A DNA stretch of 64,000 nt from Woeseiaceae bacterium (GTDB lineage: Bacteria; Pseudomonadota; Gammaproteobacteria; Steroidobacterales; Woeseiaceae): contig JANQLK010000055.1 of the NCBI GenBank assembly GCA_028280615.1, positions 119,245 to 183,244 on the forward strand. Direction: 5' to 3'. Within the stretch, counting starts at the first letter, position 1. Each line of letters starts with the position of its first letter. Position numbers and translations under genes: made by a program. The notes beneath the pieces were generated by a model. The model saw nothing but the letters and a program-made list of their open reading frames with translations. It made no database searches and was not told the DNA's origin. Shown one piece after another: positions 50,312 to 60,422 of this stretch.

Positions 50312-51592
50312 TCAGTCCTGCTCGCGGGCGATGGCGCGGTGGCCGATATCGCGGCGGAAGTAGATGCCGTCCCAGCAGACTTTTCTGACGGCGTCGTAGG
50401 CGACGCCAGCGGCTTTCCGGACCGTGTCGCCGAGTCCGACGACGCATAGCACACGGCCGCCGCTGGTCACGACCTGGCCCTCTTTTTCGGCCGTGCCCGC
50501 GTGAAACACCTTGGCCGTGTCGCTGTCGGCACCGTCGAGCCCGGCGATCGGCTCGCCTTTCGCGTAAGCCGCGGGATAGCCGCCCGCGGCCAGCACGACG
50601 CCGAGCGCGGCGCGTTCGTCCCACTCGGCCTGTATCTCGCCGAGCGACCCGTCGAGCGTTGCTCTGCAGATCGCGCCGAGGTCCGACTTCAGGCGCATCA
50701 TGATCGGCTGCGTTTCGGGATCGCCCATCCGGCAGTTGAACTCGATCACCCTGGGCGTCCCGTCCGGCATGATCATGAGGCCCGCGTACAGGAAGCCGAG
50801 GTAGGGCGCACCGTCGAGCTGCATGCCCTTGAGCGTCGGCAGGATCACCTCGTTCATGATCCGTCGTTCGATCTCGTCCGTGATGACCGGCGCCGGCGAA
50901 TACGCGCCCATGCCGCCCGTGTTCGGGCCGACGTCGCCCTCGTCGCGGGCCTTATGGTCCTGCGACGTCGCGAGCGGAATGACGTTCTCGCCGTCCGTTA
51001 TGACGATGAAGCTCGCTTCCTCGCCGTCCAGGAATTCCTCGACGACGATGCGCGCCCCTGCATCGCCGAAGCGATTGCCTTCGAGCATGTCGGTCGCGGC
51101 CCGCTCGGCTTCGGCCAGCGTGTGCGCGACGATCACGCCCTTGCCCGCCGCCAGGCCGTCCGCCTTGATCACGATGGGCGCGCCCTGTTCGCGAATGTAG
51201 GCGAGCGCCTTCCCGAGGTCGGCAAACGCCCGGTACCGGCCGGTCGGCACGTGATGCCGCGCGAGGAACTCCTTGGTAAAGGCCTTCGAACCTTCGAGCT
51301 TCGCGGCGGCTCCGGTCGGGCCGAAGCAGGGCCGGCCCGCCTCGACGAAGCGGTCGACGATCCCGGCGACGAGCGGCGCCTCGGGTCCGACGATCGTGAG
51401 ATCCGCATCCTCGCGTTCGGCGAGGACGAGCAGGCCCTCGATGTCCTCGGCGTCGACTCGGGCGTTGCGTACATTCGCCTCGCGCGCCGTGCCGGCGTTG
51501 CCCGGCGCGACGATGACCTCGTGTCCCGACCGGGCGCACTTCCAGGCCATCGCGTGCTCGCGCCCGCCGCTCCCAACAATCAGAATCTTCAT
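50312..51592 (-). CDS. purD: phosphoribosylamine-glycine ligase
   Basis: 426 residues from ATG 51592 ([18 protein letters not shown]); the frame to 51658 adds a non-conserved leader. The ATP-grasp fold has [34 protein letters not shown] and [15 protein letters not shown] catalyses the second step of purine synthesis. purH lies 25 bases upstream in transcription order, giving purH-purD as in E. coli. Confidence 0.97.
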   Translation of the reverse strand: MKILIVGSGGREHAMAWKCARSGHEVIVAPGNAGTAREANVRNARVDAEDIEGLLVLAEREDADLTIVGPEAPLVAGIVDRFVEAGRPCFGPTGAAAKLEGSKAFTKEFLARHHVPTGRYRAFADLGKALAYIREQGAPIVIKADGLAAGKGVIVAHTLAEAERAATDMLEGNRFGDAGARIVVEEFLDGEEASFIVITDGENVIPLATSQDHKARDEGDVGPNTGGMGAYSPAPVITDEIERRIMNEVILPTLKGMQLDGAPYLGFLYAGLMIMPDGTPRVIEFNCRMGDPETQPIMMRLKSDLGAICRATLDGSLGEIQAEWDERAALGVVLAAGGYPAAYAKGEPIAGLDGADSDTAKVFHAGTAEKEGQVVTSGGRVLCVVGLGDTVRKAAGVAYDAVRKVCWDGIYFRRDIGHRAIAREQD

Positions 51593-51617
51593 AACGAGAA
51601 ATAGTAGCGCGCGGCCA

Positions 51618-53174
51618 TCAGTGCCGGAAGTGGCGCATTCCCGTGAATACCATGGCAAGCCCGTGTTCGTTGGCCGCCTCGATCACCTCGTCGTCACGCA
51701 TCGAACCGCCGGGCTGGATGATGGCCGAGATGCCGGTTTCGGCAGCGGCATCGATGCCGTCGCGGAACGGGAAGAACGCGTCCGATGCCATAACCGAGCC
51801 CTCGACCGACAGGTCCTCGTCGCCGGCCTTGATTGCGGCGATCCGGGTCGAGTAGACGCGGCTCATTTGCCCGGCGCCGACGCCGACGGTCATTCCGTCC
51901 TTGCAGAAGACGATCGCATTGGACTTGACGTACTTGACGACGGTCCAGGCAAACAGCATGTCCCGGATCTGCTCGGGCGTCGGGGCCTGGTCGGTCACGA
52001 CCTCGAGGTCCTGCTCGGTGATCCGTCCCAGATCGGCACTCTGCACGAGCAGCCCGCCGCCGATTTTCTTGAGTTCGACCCCCGGCGTGGCATCCGTCCA
52101 TTCGCCGGTCTCGAGAACGCGTACGTTCTTCTTTTCGGCCGTGATCGCGGCGGCGTCTTCGTCGATCGACGGGGCTACGATGACCTCGACGAACTGCCGG
52201 TCGATGATCAGCCGCGCGGTCGCGGCGTCCAGCGGCCGGTTGAACGCGATGATGCCGCCGAACGCCGAGGTCGGATCGGTCGTGAACGCCTTGTCATAGG
52301 CGTCGACAATACCGTCCGCGATCGCCACGCCGCAGGGATTGGCGTGCTTGACGATGACGCAGGCCGGCGCCTCGAACTGCCTGACACACTCCAGCGCGGC
52401 GTCCGAATCGGCGATGTTGTTGTAAGACAGCGCCTTGCCCTGCAGCTGTTTCGCCGTCGCCAGCGAACCGGCCGGCGCCTGCTGGTCGATATAGAATGCC
52501 GCCGCCTGGTGCGGGTTCTCGCCGTAGCGCAGCGTATCCACGCGCCGGCCGGCGTACAGGAAACGATCGCCGAGGCCCTCGTCGCCGAGCGACTTGTCCA
52601 GATACGTGGAGATCGCCGTGTCGTAGGCGGCCGTATGCGCGTAGGCCTTCGCCGCGAGCCTGCGGCGCGCCTCGAGGTCGAGACTATCGCCTTCGAGCCC
52701 TTCGAGCCCTTCGAGCACCGTGGTGTAATCGGACGGGTCGACGACCACGATGACGCCGTCATGGTTCTTGGACGCCGCGCGGATCATCGCGGGCCCGCCG
52801 ATGTCGATGTTCTCGATGGCATCGGCGAGCGTCGCATCCCGGCGAGCGATCGTCTGTTCGAACGGGTACAGGTTAACCACGAGCAGGTCGATCGGCTCGA
52901 TGCCGTGTTCGTCCATGACCGCCTCGTCCTGGCCGCGGCGGCCGAGCAGTCCGCCGTGTATCTTCGGGTGCAGCGTCTTCACGCGGCCGTCCATGATTTC
53001 GGGGAACCCCGTCTTGTCGGCGACGTCGATGACGTCAATACCGGCGTCGCGCAGCGTCCTGGCGGTGCCGCCGGTCGAAACGATCTCGATGCCGAGTCTT
53101 GTCAAGCCTTCTACAAACGGGATCAGTTCGCTCTTGTCAGAAACACTGACGAGCGCGCGTTGCACTGTGAACAT
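51618..53174 (-). CDS. purH: bifunctional AICAR transformylase / IMP cyclohydrolase
   Basis: 518 residues from ATG 53174 with AAGGA upstream. The N-terminal IMP cyclohydrolase part has [15 protein letters not shown] and [14 protein letters not shown]; the C-terminal transformylase has [13 protein letters not shown] and the [20 protein letters not shown] block. It performs the last two steps to IMP. Three perfect tandem copies of a 9-base unit (52690-52716) encode repeated Leu-Glu-Gly in the linker. Confidence 0.97.
   Translation of the reverse strand: MFTVQRALVSVSDKSELIPFVEGLTRLGIEIVSTGGTARTLRDAGIDVIDVADKTGFPEIMDGRVKTLHPKIHGGLLGRRGQDEAVMDEHGIEPIDLLVVNLYPFEQTIARRDATLADAIENIDIGGPAMIRAASKNHDGVIVVVDPSDYTTVLEGLEGLEGDSLDLEARRRLAAKAYAHTAAYDTAISTYLDKSLGDEGLGDRFLYAGRRVDTLRYGENPHQAAAFYIDQQAPAGSLATAKQLQGKALSYNNIADSDAALECVRQFEAPACVIVKHANPCGVAIADGIVDAYDKAFTTDPTSAFGGIIAFNRPLDAATARLIIDRQFVEVIVAPSIDEDAAAITAEKKNVRVLETGEWTDATPGVELKKIGGGLLVQSADLGRITEQDLEVVTDQAPTPEQIRDMLFAWTVVKYVKSNAIVFCKDGMTVGVGAGQMSRVYSTRIAAIKAGDEDLSVEGSVMASDAFFPFRDGIDAAAETGISAIIQPGGSMRDDEVIEAANEHGLAMVFTGMRHFRH
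52690..52716 (+). repeat. three tandem copies of a 9-bp unit inside purH
   Basis: The unit CCTTCGAGC occurs three times without gaps and encodes repeated Leu-Glu-Gly on the minus strand. It keeps the reading frame. Confidence 0.9.
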
Positions 53175-53217
53175 TGGTGTCCTTGGGGGTTGGGGTTCGT
53201 GGGGCCAGGCGCTTCGG

Positions 53218-53502
53218 CTAGCTGATGAGAGAGTAGGTCTTGAGCTTTTTTCTGAGCGTACCGCGATTGATGCCGAGGATGCCGGCAGCCTGGCTCTGAT
53301 TGCCGTCCGTGTATTCCATTACGGCCTTGAATAGCGGCCGCTCAACCTCGCCCATGACAAGTTCGTACAAGTCGCCGGGACGGTCGCCGTTCAGGCTCTG
53401 GAAGTAGTTTTGTAAAGCATCTTCGGTGTGCTTGCAGAGTGGCTTTTTGCTTTTCGACGCCTTCAGCGCCTTCGAATGACTCTTACCGTTTTTCCTGGCC
53501 AC
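53218..53502 (-). CDS. fis: DNA-binding protein Fis
   Basis: 94 residues from GTG 53502, close to the usual 98. The C-terminal helix-turn-helix is [20 protein letters not shown], diagnostic of Fis. A longer start at ATG 53556 would place an unlikely leader across a hairpin (53527-53545). Fis bends DNA and controls growth-phase transcription. It follows dusB as in E. coli and precedes purH. Confidence 0.95.
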   Translation of the reverse strand: MARKNGKSHSKALKASKSKKPLCKHTEDALQNYFQSLNGDRPGDLYELVMGEVERPLFKAVMEYTDGNQSQAAGILGINRGTLRKKLKTYSLIS

Positions 53503-53526
53503 GTTGCTTGACGTCCTGAATGCACG

Positions 53527-53545
53527 GATTCGCGAAGCGCGAATC
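53527..53545. promoter_or_regulatory. perfect hairpin in the dusB-fis spacer
   Basis: GATTCGCG (53527-53534) and CGCGAATC (53538-53545) form an 8-bp stem around a 3-base loop, just before the fis start. No T-run follows, so it may be an attenuator-like or RNA-processing element. Confidence 0.5.
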
Positions 53546-53566
53546 GGTCTCCCCAAATCCGAACGA

Positions 53567-54568
53567 CTACGCCGCCAAGCGAATACCCCCGTCGGGACGG
53601 TCGAAGTATTGCCGCGTCAGTCGAAGCTGTTCGGAAGCGCTGTCGACACGCACGACCCGGTACCGGAATTCTTCTGCGTTTGCGAGCGTGTCGCAGTACC
53701 AGGTCAAGTGCTTGCGAGCCACCCGAACCCCCGTTTGTTCCCCATAGAAACGGTGCAGTTCGCTCAGGTGGCCGAGCATCATATCACGCAAGAAATTTTT
53801 TTCTAGATTCGGTTTGACCCTGTTTTTACCGAGTCCAAAGGCAAGTTCCTGAAAGATCCACGGGCGTCCTTGCGCGGCCCGACCGATCATCAAGCCGTCT
53901 GCGTTGGTTAGGCGCAGAACTTCAAGCGACTTCTCCGGACTGTCGATGTCGCCGTTGGCGAACACGGGGATGGACACGCTTGCCTTTATCTGCGCAATCG
54001 TCTCGTATTCGGCCTCACCGCCATAGCGGCACGCGCGAGTTCGTCCATGAATTGCGAGCGACTGAATGCCGGCATTCTCGGCGATTCGTGCGATGGCCGG
54101 GCCGTTCCTGTGTGCTCTGTCCCAGCCCGTTCGGGTCTTGAGCGTGACCGGTACGCGTACCGCCGCGACGACCGCGTCCAGGATCTCCGCGACGAGCCGC
54201 TCGTCCTTCATGAGCGCCGACCCGGCGAGCTTCCTGCACACCTTCTTAGCCGGGCAGCCCATGTTGATGTCGATGATCTGTGCGCCGCGGTCGACACAGG
54301 CCTTCGCGGCGATGGCGAGTTGCCGAGGTTCGGAGCCCGCGATCTGCACGACGACGGGTTCCGCGTCGAGGTCCAGGTCCAGCCGGTGCCGCGACTTTGC
54401 TGTTTGCCACAGGGCCGTGTCCGCGGTCGTCATCTCCGAGGTTGTGAGTCCGGCGCCGAAACGGCGGCAGAGCGATCGAAACGGCCGGTCGGTCACGCCG
54501 GCCATGGGCGCGAGGACGAACGGGCTCGTAAGCGCGTACGGGCCGATGCGGGGATTGGGCACTGTCAC
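53567..54568 (-). CDS. dusB: tRNA-dihydrouridine synthase B
   Basis: 333 residues from ATG 54568. The FMN-binding barrel has [20 protein letters not shown], the catalytic Cys is in [19 protein letters not shown], and [16 protein letters not shown] and [13 protein letters not shown] follow. It reduces uridine to dihydrouridine in tRNA. dusB-fis is a conserved pair. Confidence 0.96.
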   Translation of the reverse strand: MTVPNPRIGPYALTSPFVLAPMAGVTDRPFRSLCRRFGAGLTTSEMTTADTALWQTAKSRHRLDLDLDAEPVVVQIAGSEPRQLAIAAKACVDRGAQIIDINMGCPAKKVCRKLAGSALMKDERLVAEILDAVVAAVRVPVTLKTRTGWDRAHRNGPAIARIAENAGIQSLAIHGRTRACRYGGEAEYETIAQIKASVSIPVFANGDIDSPEKSLEVLRLTNADGLMIGRAAQGRPWIFQELAFGLGKNRVKPNLEKNFLRDMMLGHLSELHRFYGEQTGVRVARKHLTWYCDTLANAEEFRYRVVRVDSASEQLRLTRQYFDRPDGGIRLAA

Positions 54569-54574
54569 GGCGGG

Positions 54575-56554
54575 CTACTTGAACGACCCGATTGCGCAGC
54601 GCATGCGGCTGTCGGCCTGGCGGTAGCAGACGGTCAGTTGAAAGCCGTCGGCCTCGGGGGCCGAGCTCTCGACCGAGACAATCGCATTGAACGCCTCGCC
54701 GGGCGGCACGAAAGTCGGTGGCAGGGCGTCCTCGGGCAGGTAGTCGGCCGGTTCGAGGACCCTGTTGCCGATCGGTTCCATGAAACGGTCGGTCAGGGAG
54801 ACGCTCAACAGCGGATGGGGCAGCGCCTCGGAGGAGACGTTGCGCACCCGTGAGACGATAGTCAGCGTTTCCGTCTGGCGCGCTTCCGTCGAAGCGTCCG
54901 TGTTCGCAACGCCCGTGGCTTGCCCCACCTCGATCTTCCAGCCCGTCACGTCCCATTCCGGCGTGATCGGCATGCCGATGGCGGCATAGACGGGCTTGAT
55001 GGCGCCGCCGATGCCCGGCATCGTCGCAAGCGCCGCGCGCGAGAAGTGCAGGCCCTGCAACACGAGCAGAAGTGCCAGCGCAGCGACGGCCATGCGCGTC
55101 CGTCGTTCGTCGAGCCATTCGCCGCCAGCCGCCTCCTCGGCGGCCGCCTGCTCCTTTAACGACTCGCGCAGCGCCGTAATTTCGGGGTCAGCGTCGGCAT
55201 CTACGCCCGAATCAGTCTCGCTGCCATCACCGATGGACTCGCCCTCCATGACGATGGTTTCACCGCCATCGCCGTCGAGAAGCTCCGCCGGGACGTCGAA
55301 GGCGGTATCTGCGACCGGTGTCTCCGGCGCGTCATCGTCGATGACGATCGTCGAGGCGAATCCGTCCTCGTCCTCGCCGGCCACCGACAGCAGCTGCTCG
55401 TCGATCATCCGGTTGATCGTCTCCTCTTCCTCCGATTGCTCGGGAACCTCGTGATGGCCGGTCGGTGCGTCGTCGATGACCTCGACGGGTTCGTCGAGCT
55501 CCTCGAGCTCGCCGACCGGCTCGGCTTCCGCCGGGGCGTCTTTCTTCGTCGCATCCCCGCTGCCGTCTTCGTTGGCGGCCTTGAACGCCAACGCAACGCG
55601 TTCGTCCTCTTCGGACAGGGCGTCGAGGTCCAGCGCAATGCTGTCGTCGAAATCGAGGTCGACCTTGAGGTCGTCGCCGAGGGCCGCGCTCTGTGCGTCG
55701 TCCTGGTCGGCCGTCAGGACGGTTTCCTCGTCCTTCGCGGTCGCCTCGCCGCCGCTCGTATCAGGGCCCCGGCGCTCGCTCTCGAACGCTGCCGCGAGCA
55801 GATCCTCTTCGATCGTCGAGTCTTTGAGGTCGCGCCGCGTCTCCTCGAGTTCGAGCGCGATCTCATCGGCTGCGCCGGGCCCGGCGTCGGCAAGCAGGAC
55901 GTCCATCTCGGCGAGTTCATCCTCGAAATCGCCGCCAGCTTCCGGATCGCCGCTTGCCGGAGCCGCGTCCGGTTCGGCTTCGCCGGTCAGCTCGCTCAAC
56001 AGGGCGCCCCATTCTTCCGGGTTGCCGAAAGCGATGTCGATGTGCGTGTCGCCGTGGTCGAGCTCGAGCTCGGGCTCAGGCTCAGGCTCGGGCTCGGAAC
56101 GCGGCGCACTGGGTGCCGGCGGCGCGTCGTGGTCGAAGTCGTCCGGCAGACCCGTGTTGTCGTCGAAGCGCATCTCTCTGGAGGTGGCATCGACATCGGC
56201 GGCCGGGTTGTCGTCGCTGCCGCTCAGGATGCGCCACTCGACACCCGTGTCCTCGAGGCGCACGTCCGAGTCGGCAAGCTCTTTGAGCGACTCGAGGAGT
56301 TCCCGGCTTTGCTCGGGCGATACCGCCGTCGGCGGCGGCGCGACGTCGGGATCGTCAAGCGGCTCCGCCTCGAGTTCCGGCGGCGCCCCCGTTGCCGCGA
56401 GTCCACGCTGCTCGCCGGGACGGCCTTCTGACAGGTACTCGAGCGCATTGAAAGTCGTGCCGCAGCCGCCACAGCGCACCTTGCCCGCGGCCTGTTTCAG
56501 GACGTCGGCCGAGATGCGAAAAGACAGGTTGCATTCCGGGCACTGCGTGTACAT
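54575..56554 (-). CDS. zinc-ribbon and DUF3426 protein with long acidic linker
   Basis: 659 residues from ATG 56554. An N-terminal MJ0042-type zinc ribbon (Cys5, Cys8, Cys28, Cys31) is followed by about 420 residues very rich in Asp, Glu, Ala and Ser, including an EPEPEPEPELEL run. One membrane helix (about 484-503, MAVAALALLLVLQGLHFSRA) leads to a C-terminal DUF3426 domain (LTIVSRVRNVSSEALPHPLL and EAFNAIVSVES). It is thus an inner-membrane protein with the ribbon in the cytoplasm. It stands between prmA and dusB, a common place for this family; the function is unknown. Confidence 0.85.
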   Translation of the reverse strand: MYTQCPECNLSFRISADVLKQAAGKVRCGGCGTTFNALEYLSEGRPGEQRGLAATGAPPELEAEPLDDPDVAPPPTAVSPEQSRELLESLKELADSDVRLEDTGVEWRILSGSDDNPAADVDATSREMRFDDNTGLPDDFDHDAPPAPSAPRSEPEPEPEPELELDHGDTHIDIAFGNPEEWGALLSELTGEAEPDAAPASGDPEAGGDFEDELAEMDVLLADAGPGAADEIALELEETRRDLKDSTIEEDLLAAAFESERRGPDTSGGEATAKDEETVLTADQDDAQSAALGDDLKVDLDFDDSIALDLDALSEEDERVALAFKAANEDGSGDATKKDAPAEAEPVGELEELDEPVEVIDDAPTGHHEVPEQSEEEETINRMIDEQLLSVAGEDEDGFASTIVIDDDAPETPVADTAFDVPAELLDGDGGETIVMEGESIGDGSETDSGVDADADPEITALRESLKEQAAAEEAAGGEWLDERRTRMAVAALALLLVLQGLHFSRAALATMPGIGGAIKPVYAAIGMPITPEWDVTGWKIEVGQATGVANTDASTEARQTETLTIVSRVRNVSSEALPHPLLSVSLTDRFMEPIGNRVLEPADYLPEDALPPTFVPPGEAFNAIVSVESSAPEADGFQLTVCYRQADSRMRCAIGSFK

Positions 56555-56557
56555 CGA

Positions 56558-57451
56558 TTAGCGGTCGCTCCGTTTGCCAGACAGCCGGGCCCAGGTCTGG
56601 CCAGCCCCCGCGCGATAGCAGGGCGGATCGAAATCCACCCGCGCCGCGTAGGCGGAAACAATGTCGTCAACTTGCTCCGAGAGTATGCCCGACAGCGCCA
56701 GATCGCCAGCCCTGCCGAGCCGGGCTGTGACGGAGTCCGCAAGTTCGACCAGGGGCCCCGCGAGAATGTTGGCGACGACGACGTCGAAGCGGCCCGAAAT
56801 CGCGTTGTCGCTGGCGACGACCTCGAGCCTGTCGGCGACGTCGTTCGCCGCCGCATTCGCCCGCGTGGCGGCGACGGCCTGCGGGTCGATGTCCATCGCG
56901 ACGGCACGTGCCGCGCCGAGCTTGCATGCCGCGATCGCGAGGATGCCCGAGCCGCAGCCGTAGTCGAGGACGGTCCGTCCGTCGAGATCGAGACCGTCGA
57001 GCCACTCGAGGCACAGCGCCGTCGTCGGGTGTGTGCCCGTGCCGAACGCAAGACCCGGATCGAGCCGAAGCGTGACGGCATCGTCGGGCGCCGCCGCGTC
57101 GCCGGGCAGTACCCACAGGCGCTTGCCGAACTGCATCGGCCCGAAGTCCTTGAGCCATTCGCGCTCCCAGGCGCGGTCTGCCAGCGTTTCCAGGCGGTGC
57201 TCGGGACAGCGGCGGATCCTGAACGTCGATTCGATATCGGCAACCAGCGCGTCGATGTCGGCGTCCGCCGCGAACAGACCCGCGATGCGCGACCGGCCCC
57301 AGAGCGGTGTCTCGCCCGGCGCGGGCTCGAGGACCGGCTGATCGCCCGCGTCGGTCAGGGTAATCGACTGCGCACCGTGGCGCTCGAAGACCGTCTCGAC
57401 GGCATCGGCATCGAGTTCGTCCAGATCCATTACGAACTGCTGCCAGTTCAT
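56558..57451 (-). CDS. prmA: ribosomal protein L11 methyltransferase
   Basis: 297 residues from ATG 57451 (MNWQQFVMDLDELDADAV); ATG 57457 is a two-codon-longer option. PrmA signatures are RLDPGLAFGTGTHPTT, the SAM motif VLDYGCGSGILAIAACKLGA and DVVVANILAGPL. It methylates ribosomal protein L11. It sits 3 bases before the zinc-ribbon gene and downstream of accC. Confidence 0.95.
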   Translation of the reverse strand: MNWQQFVMDLDELDADAVETVFERHGAQSITLTDAGDQPVLEPAPGETPLWGRSRIAGLFAADADIDALVADIESTFRIRRCPEHRLETLADRAWEREWLKDFGPMQFGKRLWVLPGDAAAPDDAVTLRLDPGLAFGTGTHPTTALCLEWLDGLDLDGRTVLDYGCGSGILAIAACKLGAARAVAMDIDPQAVAATRANAAANDVADRLEVVASDNAISGRFDVVVANILAGPLVELADSVTARLGRAGDLALSGILSEQVDDIVSAYAARVDFDPPCYRAGAGQTWARLSGKRSDR

Positions 57452-57488
57452 GGCCAATCGCCCGGAGGTCCGGCGCGGCCGCGGAGCC

Positions 57489-58832
57489 TCAGGCCAGCCC
57501 GAGCCGCTTCTCGAGGTAGTGGATATCGGTGCCGCCTTCGCGGAACGCCGCGTGCGTGAAGATTTCCTGGTGCAGCGGTACGTTGGTCTTGATGCCTTCG
57601 ACGACGATCTCGGTCAGCGCCGTGCGCATGCGGCCGAACGCCGCGTTGCGGTCCTGGCCGTGCGCGATCAGCTTGCCGATCATCGAGTCGTAGAACGGCG
57701 GCACCGTGTAACCCGAGTAGATATGCGAATCGAAACGGATGCCCGGACCGCCCGGCGAATGCGCAAGCGTGATGAGACCCGGCGACGGCATGAACGTCTT
57801 CGGGTCTTCGGCATTGATGCGGCACTCGATGGCGTGGCCCGTGAGCTTGACGTCTTCCTGCCTGATCGACAGCGGCTCGCCGGCCGCGATGCTGAGCTGT
57901 TCGCGGATAATGTCGATGCCCGTGATCATCTCGGTTACGGGATGCTCGACCTGCACACGCGTGTTCATCTCGATGAAGTAGAACTCGCCGTCCTCGTACA
58001 GGAACTCGAACGTGCCAGCGCTGCGGTAACCCATCTCGAGACAGGCCTGTACGCAGCGGTTGCCGATCCGTTCACGCTGCTCCTCCGTGATGCCCGGGGC
58101 CGGTGCCTCCTCGATGACCTTCTGGTGGCGGCGCTGCATCGAGCAATCGCGTTCACCCAGGTGAATGGCGTTGCCCTGACCGTCGGCAAGCAGCTGGAAT
58201 TCGATGTGCCGCGGATGCTCGAGGAATTTCTCCATGTAGACCATGTCGTTGCCGAACGCCGAGCGGGCTTCGGCCTTGGTCACGGTGATCGCCGCGGTCA
58301 GCGAGGCTTCCGCGTGGACGACGCGCATGCCGCGGCCGCCGCCGCCGCCAGCGGCCTTGATGATGACCGGGTAGCCGATTTCGCGCGCGAGGCGGATGTT
58401 CTCATCGGCGTCCTCGCCCAGCGGCCCGTCGGAGCCCGGTACGCAGGGCACGCCCGCCGCTTTCATGGTTCGGATGGCCTCGACCTTGTCGCCCATCGTG
58501 CGGATGGCGTCCGCTTTCGGACCAATGAATACGAACCCCGACGACTCGACGCGCTCGGCGAAGTCGGCGTTCTCGGAGAGAAAGCCGTAGCCCGGGTGGA
58601 TGCCGACGGCGTCGGTCACCTCGGCGGCGCTGATGATCGCCGGCATGTCGAGGTAGCTCTCGGCCGACGCGGGCGGCCCGATGCAGACGGTTTCGTCCGA
58701 GAGCAGTACGTGTTTCAGGCTGCTGTCCGCCGTCGAGTGAACGGCGACGGTCTTGATGCCCATCTCGCGGCAGGCGCGCAGAATCCGGAGCGCGATCTCG
58801 CCGCGGTTGGCGATGACGATCTTGTCGAGCAT
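57489..58832 (-). CDS. accC: acetyl-CoA carboxylase biotin carboxylase subunit
   Basis: 447 residues from ATG 58832 ([20 protein letters not shown]). The frame to 58988 lies over accB and was rejected. ATP-grasp residues are intact: [30 protein letters not shown] and the catalytic [16 protein letters not shown]. It carboxylates biotin on AccB, the first step of fatty-acid synthesis. It lies 14 bases after accB. Confidence 0.97.
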   Translation of the reverse strand: MLDKIVIANRGEIALRILRACREMGIKTVAVHSTADSSLKHVLLSDETVCIGPPASAESYLDMPAIISAAEVTDAVGIHPGYGFLSENADFAERVESSGFVFIGPKADAIRTMGDKVEAIRTMKAAGVPCVPGSDGPLGEDADENIRLAREIGYPVIIKAAGGGGGRGMRVVHAEASLTAAITVTKAEARSAFGNDMVYMEKFLEHPRHIEFQLLADGQGNAIHLGERDCSMQRRHQKVIEEAPAPGITEEQRERIGNRCVQACLEMGYRSAGTFEFLYEDGEFYFIEMNTRVQVEHPVTEMITGIDIIREQLSIAAGEPLSIRQEDVKLTGHAIECRINAEDPKTFMPSPGLITLAHSPGGPGIRFDSHIYSGYTVPPFYDSMIGKLIAHGQDRNAAFGRMRTALTEIVVEGIKTNVPLHQEIFTHAAFREGGTDIHYLEKRLGLA

Positions 58833-58846
58833 GTCCGGCCGCCCGC

Positions 58847-59332
58847 TCAGTCGCCGCCGCGCTGGTCGATGACCACCAGCACCTGACCGTATTCGACGGC
58901 CTCGCCGTTCTGAACGCGGATCGACTTGACGACGCCGGATACCTCGGCCTCGATCTGGTTCATCATCTTCATCGCTTCGATGATGCACAGCGTGTCGCCT
59001 TCGTTGACGCGGTCGCCTACCTGGACGTAGGGCGCCGCGCCCGGGGACGCGGCGCTGTAGAACGTGCCGACCATCGGTGCGGTCACTTCGTGGCCGTCTT
59101 CCTCGGGCTCCGATGCCGCCAGCGGGGGCGCGTCAGACGATGCGGCGGGCTCGGGAGCCGGCGCGGCGGCCGGTGCCGGGGCAGGCGGTGGCGGCGGCGC
59201 TGCCGCCACGACGGGCGCGCCCTGCGCGTAGCGGCTGATGCGTACCGATTCTTCGCCCTCGGTAATCTCGATTTCCGCGATACCCGACTCGTCGAGTAAT
59301 TCGATCAGTTTCTTGACTTTTCTTATGTCCAT
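58847..59332 (-). CDS. accB: biotin carboxyl carrier protein of acetyl-CoA carboxylase
   Basis: 161 residues from ATG 59332, overlapping the aroQ stop as TAATG. An N-terminal helical part ([20 protein letters not shown]), an Ala/Pro-rich linker (about 45-80) and the biotinyl domain with Lys122 in EAMKM. It shuttles carboxyl groups between AccC and AccAD. Confidence 0.97.
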   Translation of the reverse strand: MDIRKVKKLIELLDESGIAEIEITEGEESVRISRYAQGAPVVAAAPPPPPAPAPAAAPAPEPAASSDAPPLAASEPEEDGHEVTAPMVGTFYSAASPGAAPYVQVGDRVNEGDTLCIIEAMKMMNQIEAEVSGVVKSIRVQNGEAVEYGQVLVVIDQRGGD

Positions 59333-59781
59333 TACGTTTTCCTCTCCGCAATGAAGTTGCTCGCGGCCCGGACGGCCAGTTCGTAGCCGAATGCGCCGCA
59401 GCCAAACACGCAACCCAAAGCGATATCGCTGAAATAACTCGTGTGACGGAATGCCTCGCGGCTAAACACGTTGCTCAAATGCAGTTCGATGAACGGAATG
59501 CCGACGCCCAGCAGCGCGTCCCTGAGCGCTATGCTCGTGTGCGTGAATGCGCCGGGGTTCAGGATGATGTGCGCCGTGCCGTCGCCCGCCGCGGCGTGCA
59601 CGCGGTCGATGAGTTCGTGCTCGGCGTTCGACTGGAACGCGCTCAGCGAGTGGCCAAGTTCTGTTGCGACCTGCTGCGAACGTGCCTCGATGTCCTCCAG
59701 TCGCGACGAGCCGTACACTTCAGGCTCGCGGCTGCCGAGCAAATTGAGGTTCGGACCATTTAGCAGCAGGATGTTTGCCAT
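59332..59781 (-). CDS. aroQ: 3-dehydroquinate dehydratase, type II
   Basis: 149 residues from ATG 59781. Type II signatures: [22 protein letters not shown] with the active-site Tyr, [18 protein letters not shown] and [20 protein letters not shown]. It makes 3-dehydroshikimate in the shikimate path. It is the first gene of the long minus-strand cluster to purD/moeA. Confidence 0.97.
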   Translation of the reverse strand: MANILLLNGPNLNLLGSREPEVYGSSRLEDIEARSQQVATELGHSLSAFQSNAEHELIDRVHAAAGDGTAHIILNPGAFTHTSIALRDALLGVGIPFIELHLSNVFSREAFRHTSYFSDIALGCVFGCGAFGYELAVRAASNFIAERKT

Positions 59782-59879
59782 CGCGGGGACGAAATCGGGC
59801 AGATAGGCGAAATTGGCCGCAATTCTAACCCTTTTCGGTCACAATGATGCAAGTTTCTGTTGTAACGTTGGAGGTCTGC

Positions 59880-60401
59880 ATGATCGACGAACTTGAGCCC
59901 GGTTTGGTGGCGCAGCCGATTGCCGCGAACCTCGAACGGGAGGCTCAGTTTCGTCTTGCACGAAAGCTCCTGGACGAGCAGCAGCCCAGGGCGGCGGTCC
60001 TTGCAGGCTTCCTGACGTCTGTCAGCGGCGCCATCGTCTGGGGCACGATCGGCTTCATCGCCGGCGCCAGCTACTCGATCGTCGCCATCCTGCTCGGAGC
60101 CATGGTCGGCTACGGCGTGAAGATCTTCGGACGGGGCGTGACGAATCTGTACGGTTACATCGCGGCGGGGTTTGCGGTTTTCGGCTGCGTTTTGGGCAAC
60201 GCCGCCACGCTGGTCTTGCTGGCCGTGACATCGGGCCGGCGATTCGACAGCCTGCCGTCGAGGTTCCTGGACTCGTTCAGCCTCATGGATATCGTGTACT
60301 GGCTGGTCGCGATCTACGGTGCGTGGTGGTTCGCACGGCGTGACCTGACCAGGGAACAGGGCCTGGCGTTGCACCAGTACGAATCGCGGCGTCCGGACTG
60401 A
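59880..60401 (+). CDS. membrane protein of unknown function (first of tandem paralogs)
   Basis: 173 residues from ATG 59880, with GGAGG 5 bases upstream; ATG 59844 is rejected for lack of a binding site. A polar N-terminus (FRLARKLLDEQQPRAAVLAG) precedes about four hydrophobic segments, the last ending IVYWLVAIYGAWWFARRDLT. A paralog follows 21 bases later (60423-60977) with matching blocks: RLARKLLDEQ/RLAGKLLEEQ, VFGCVLGN/VFGCALGN, AIYGAWWFARR/AAYSAWWLARR. No family is recognised. Confidence 0.7.
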   Translation: MIDELEPGLVAQPIAANLEREAQFRLARKLLDEQQPRAAVLAGFLTSVSGAIVWGTIGFIAGASYSIVAILLGAMVGYGVKIFGRGVTNLYGYIAAGFAVFGCVLGNAATLVLLAVTSGRRFDSLPSRFLDSFSLMDIVYWLVAIYGAWWFARRDLTREQGLALHQYESRRPD

Positions 60402-60422
60402 GCATTCGGGAAGGTCGGCAAC

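Noticed and set aside
51273..53225. 650-codon plus-strand open frame opposite purD and purH
   Set aside because: Spans two well-identified genes on the other strand; no family features.
56066..56100. Short tandem six-base repeats
   Set aside because: They encode the Glu-Pro/Glu-Leu run of the DUF3426 protein; coding low complexity.
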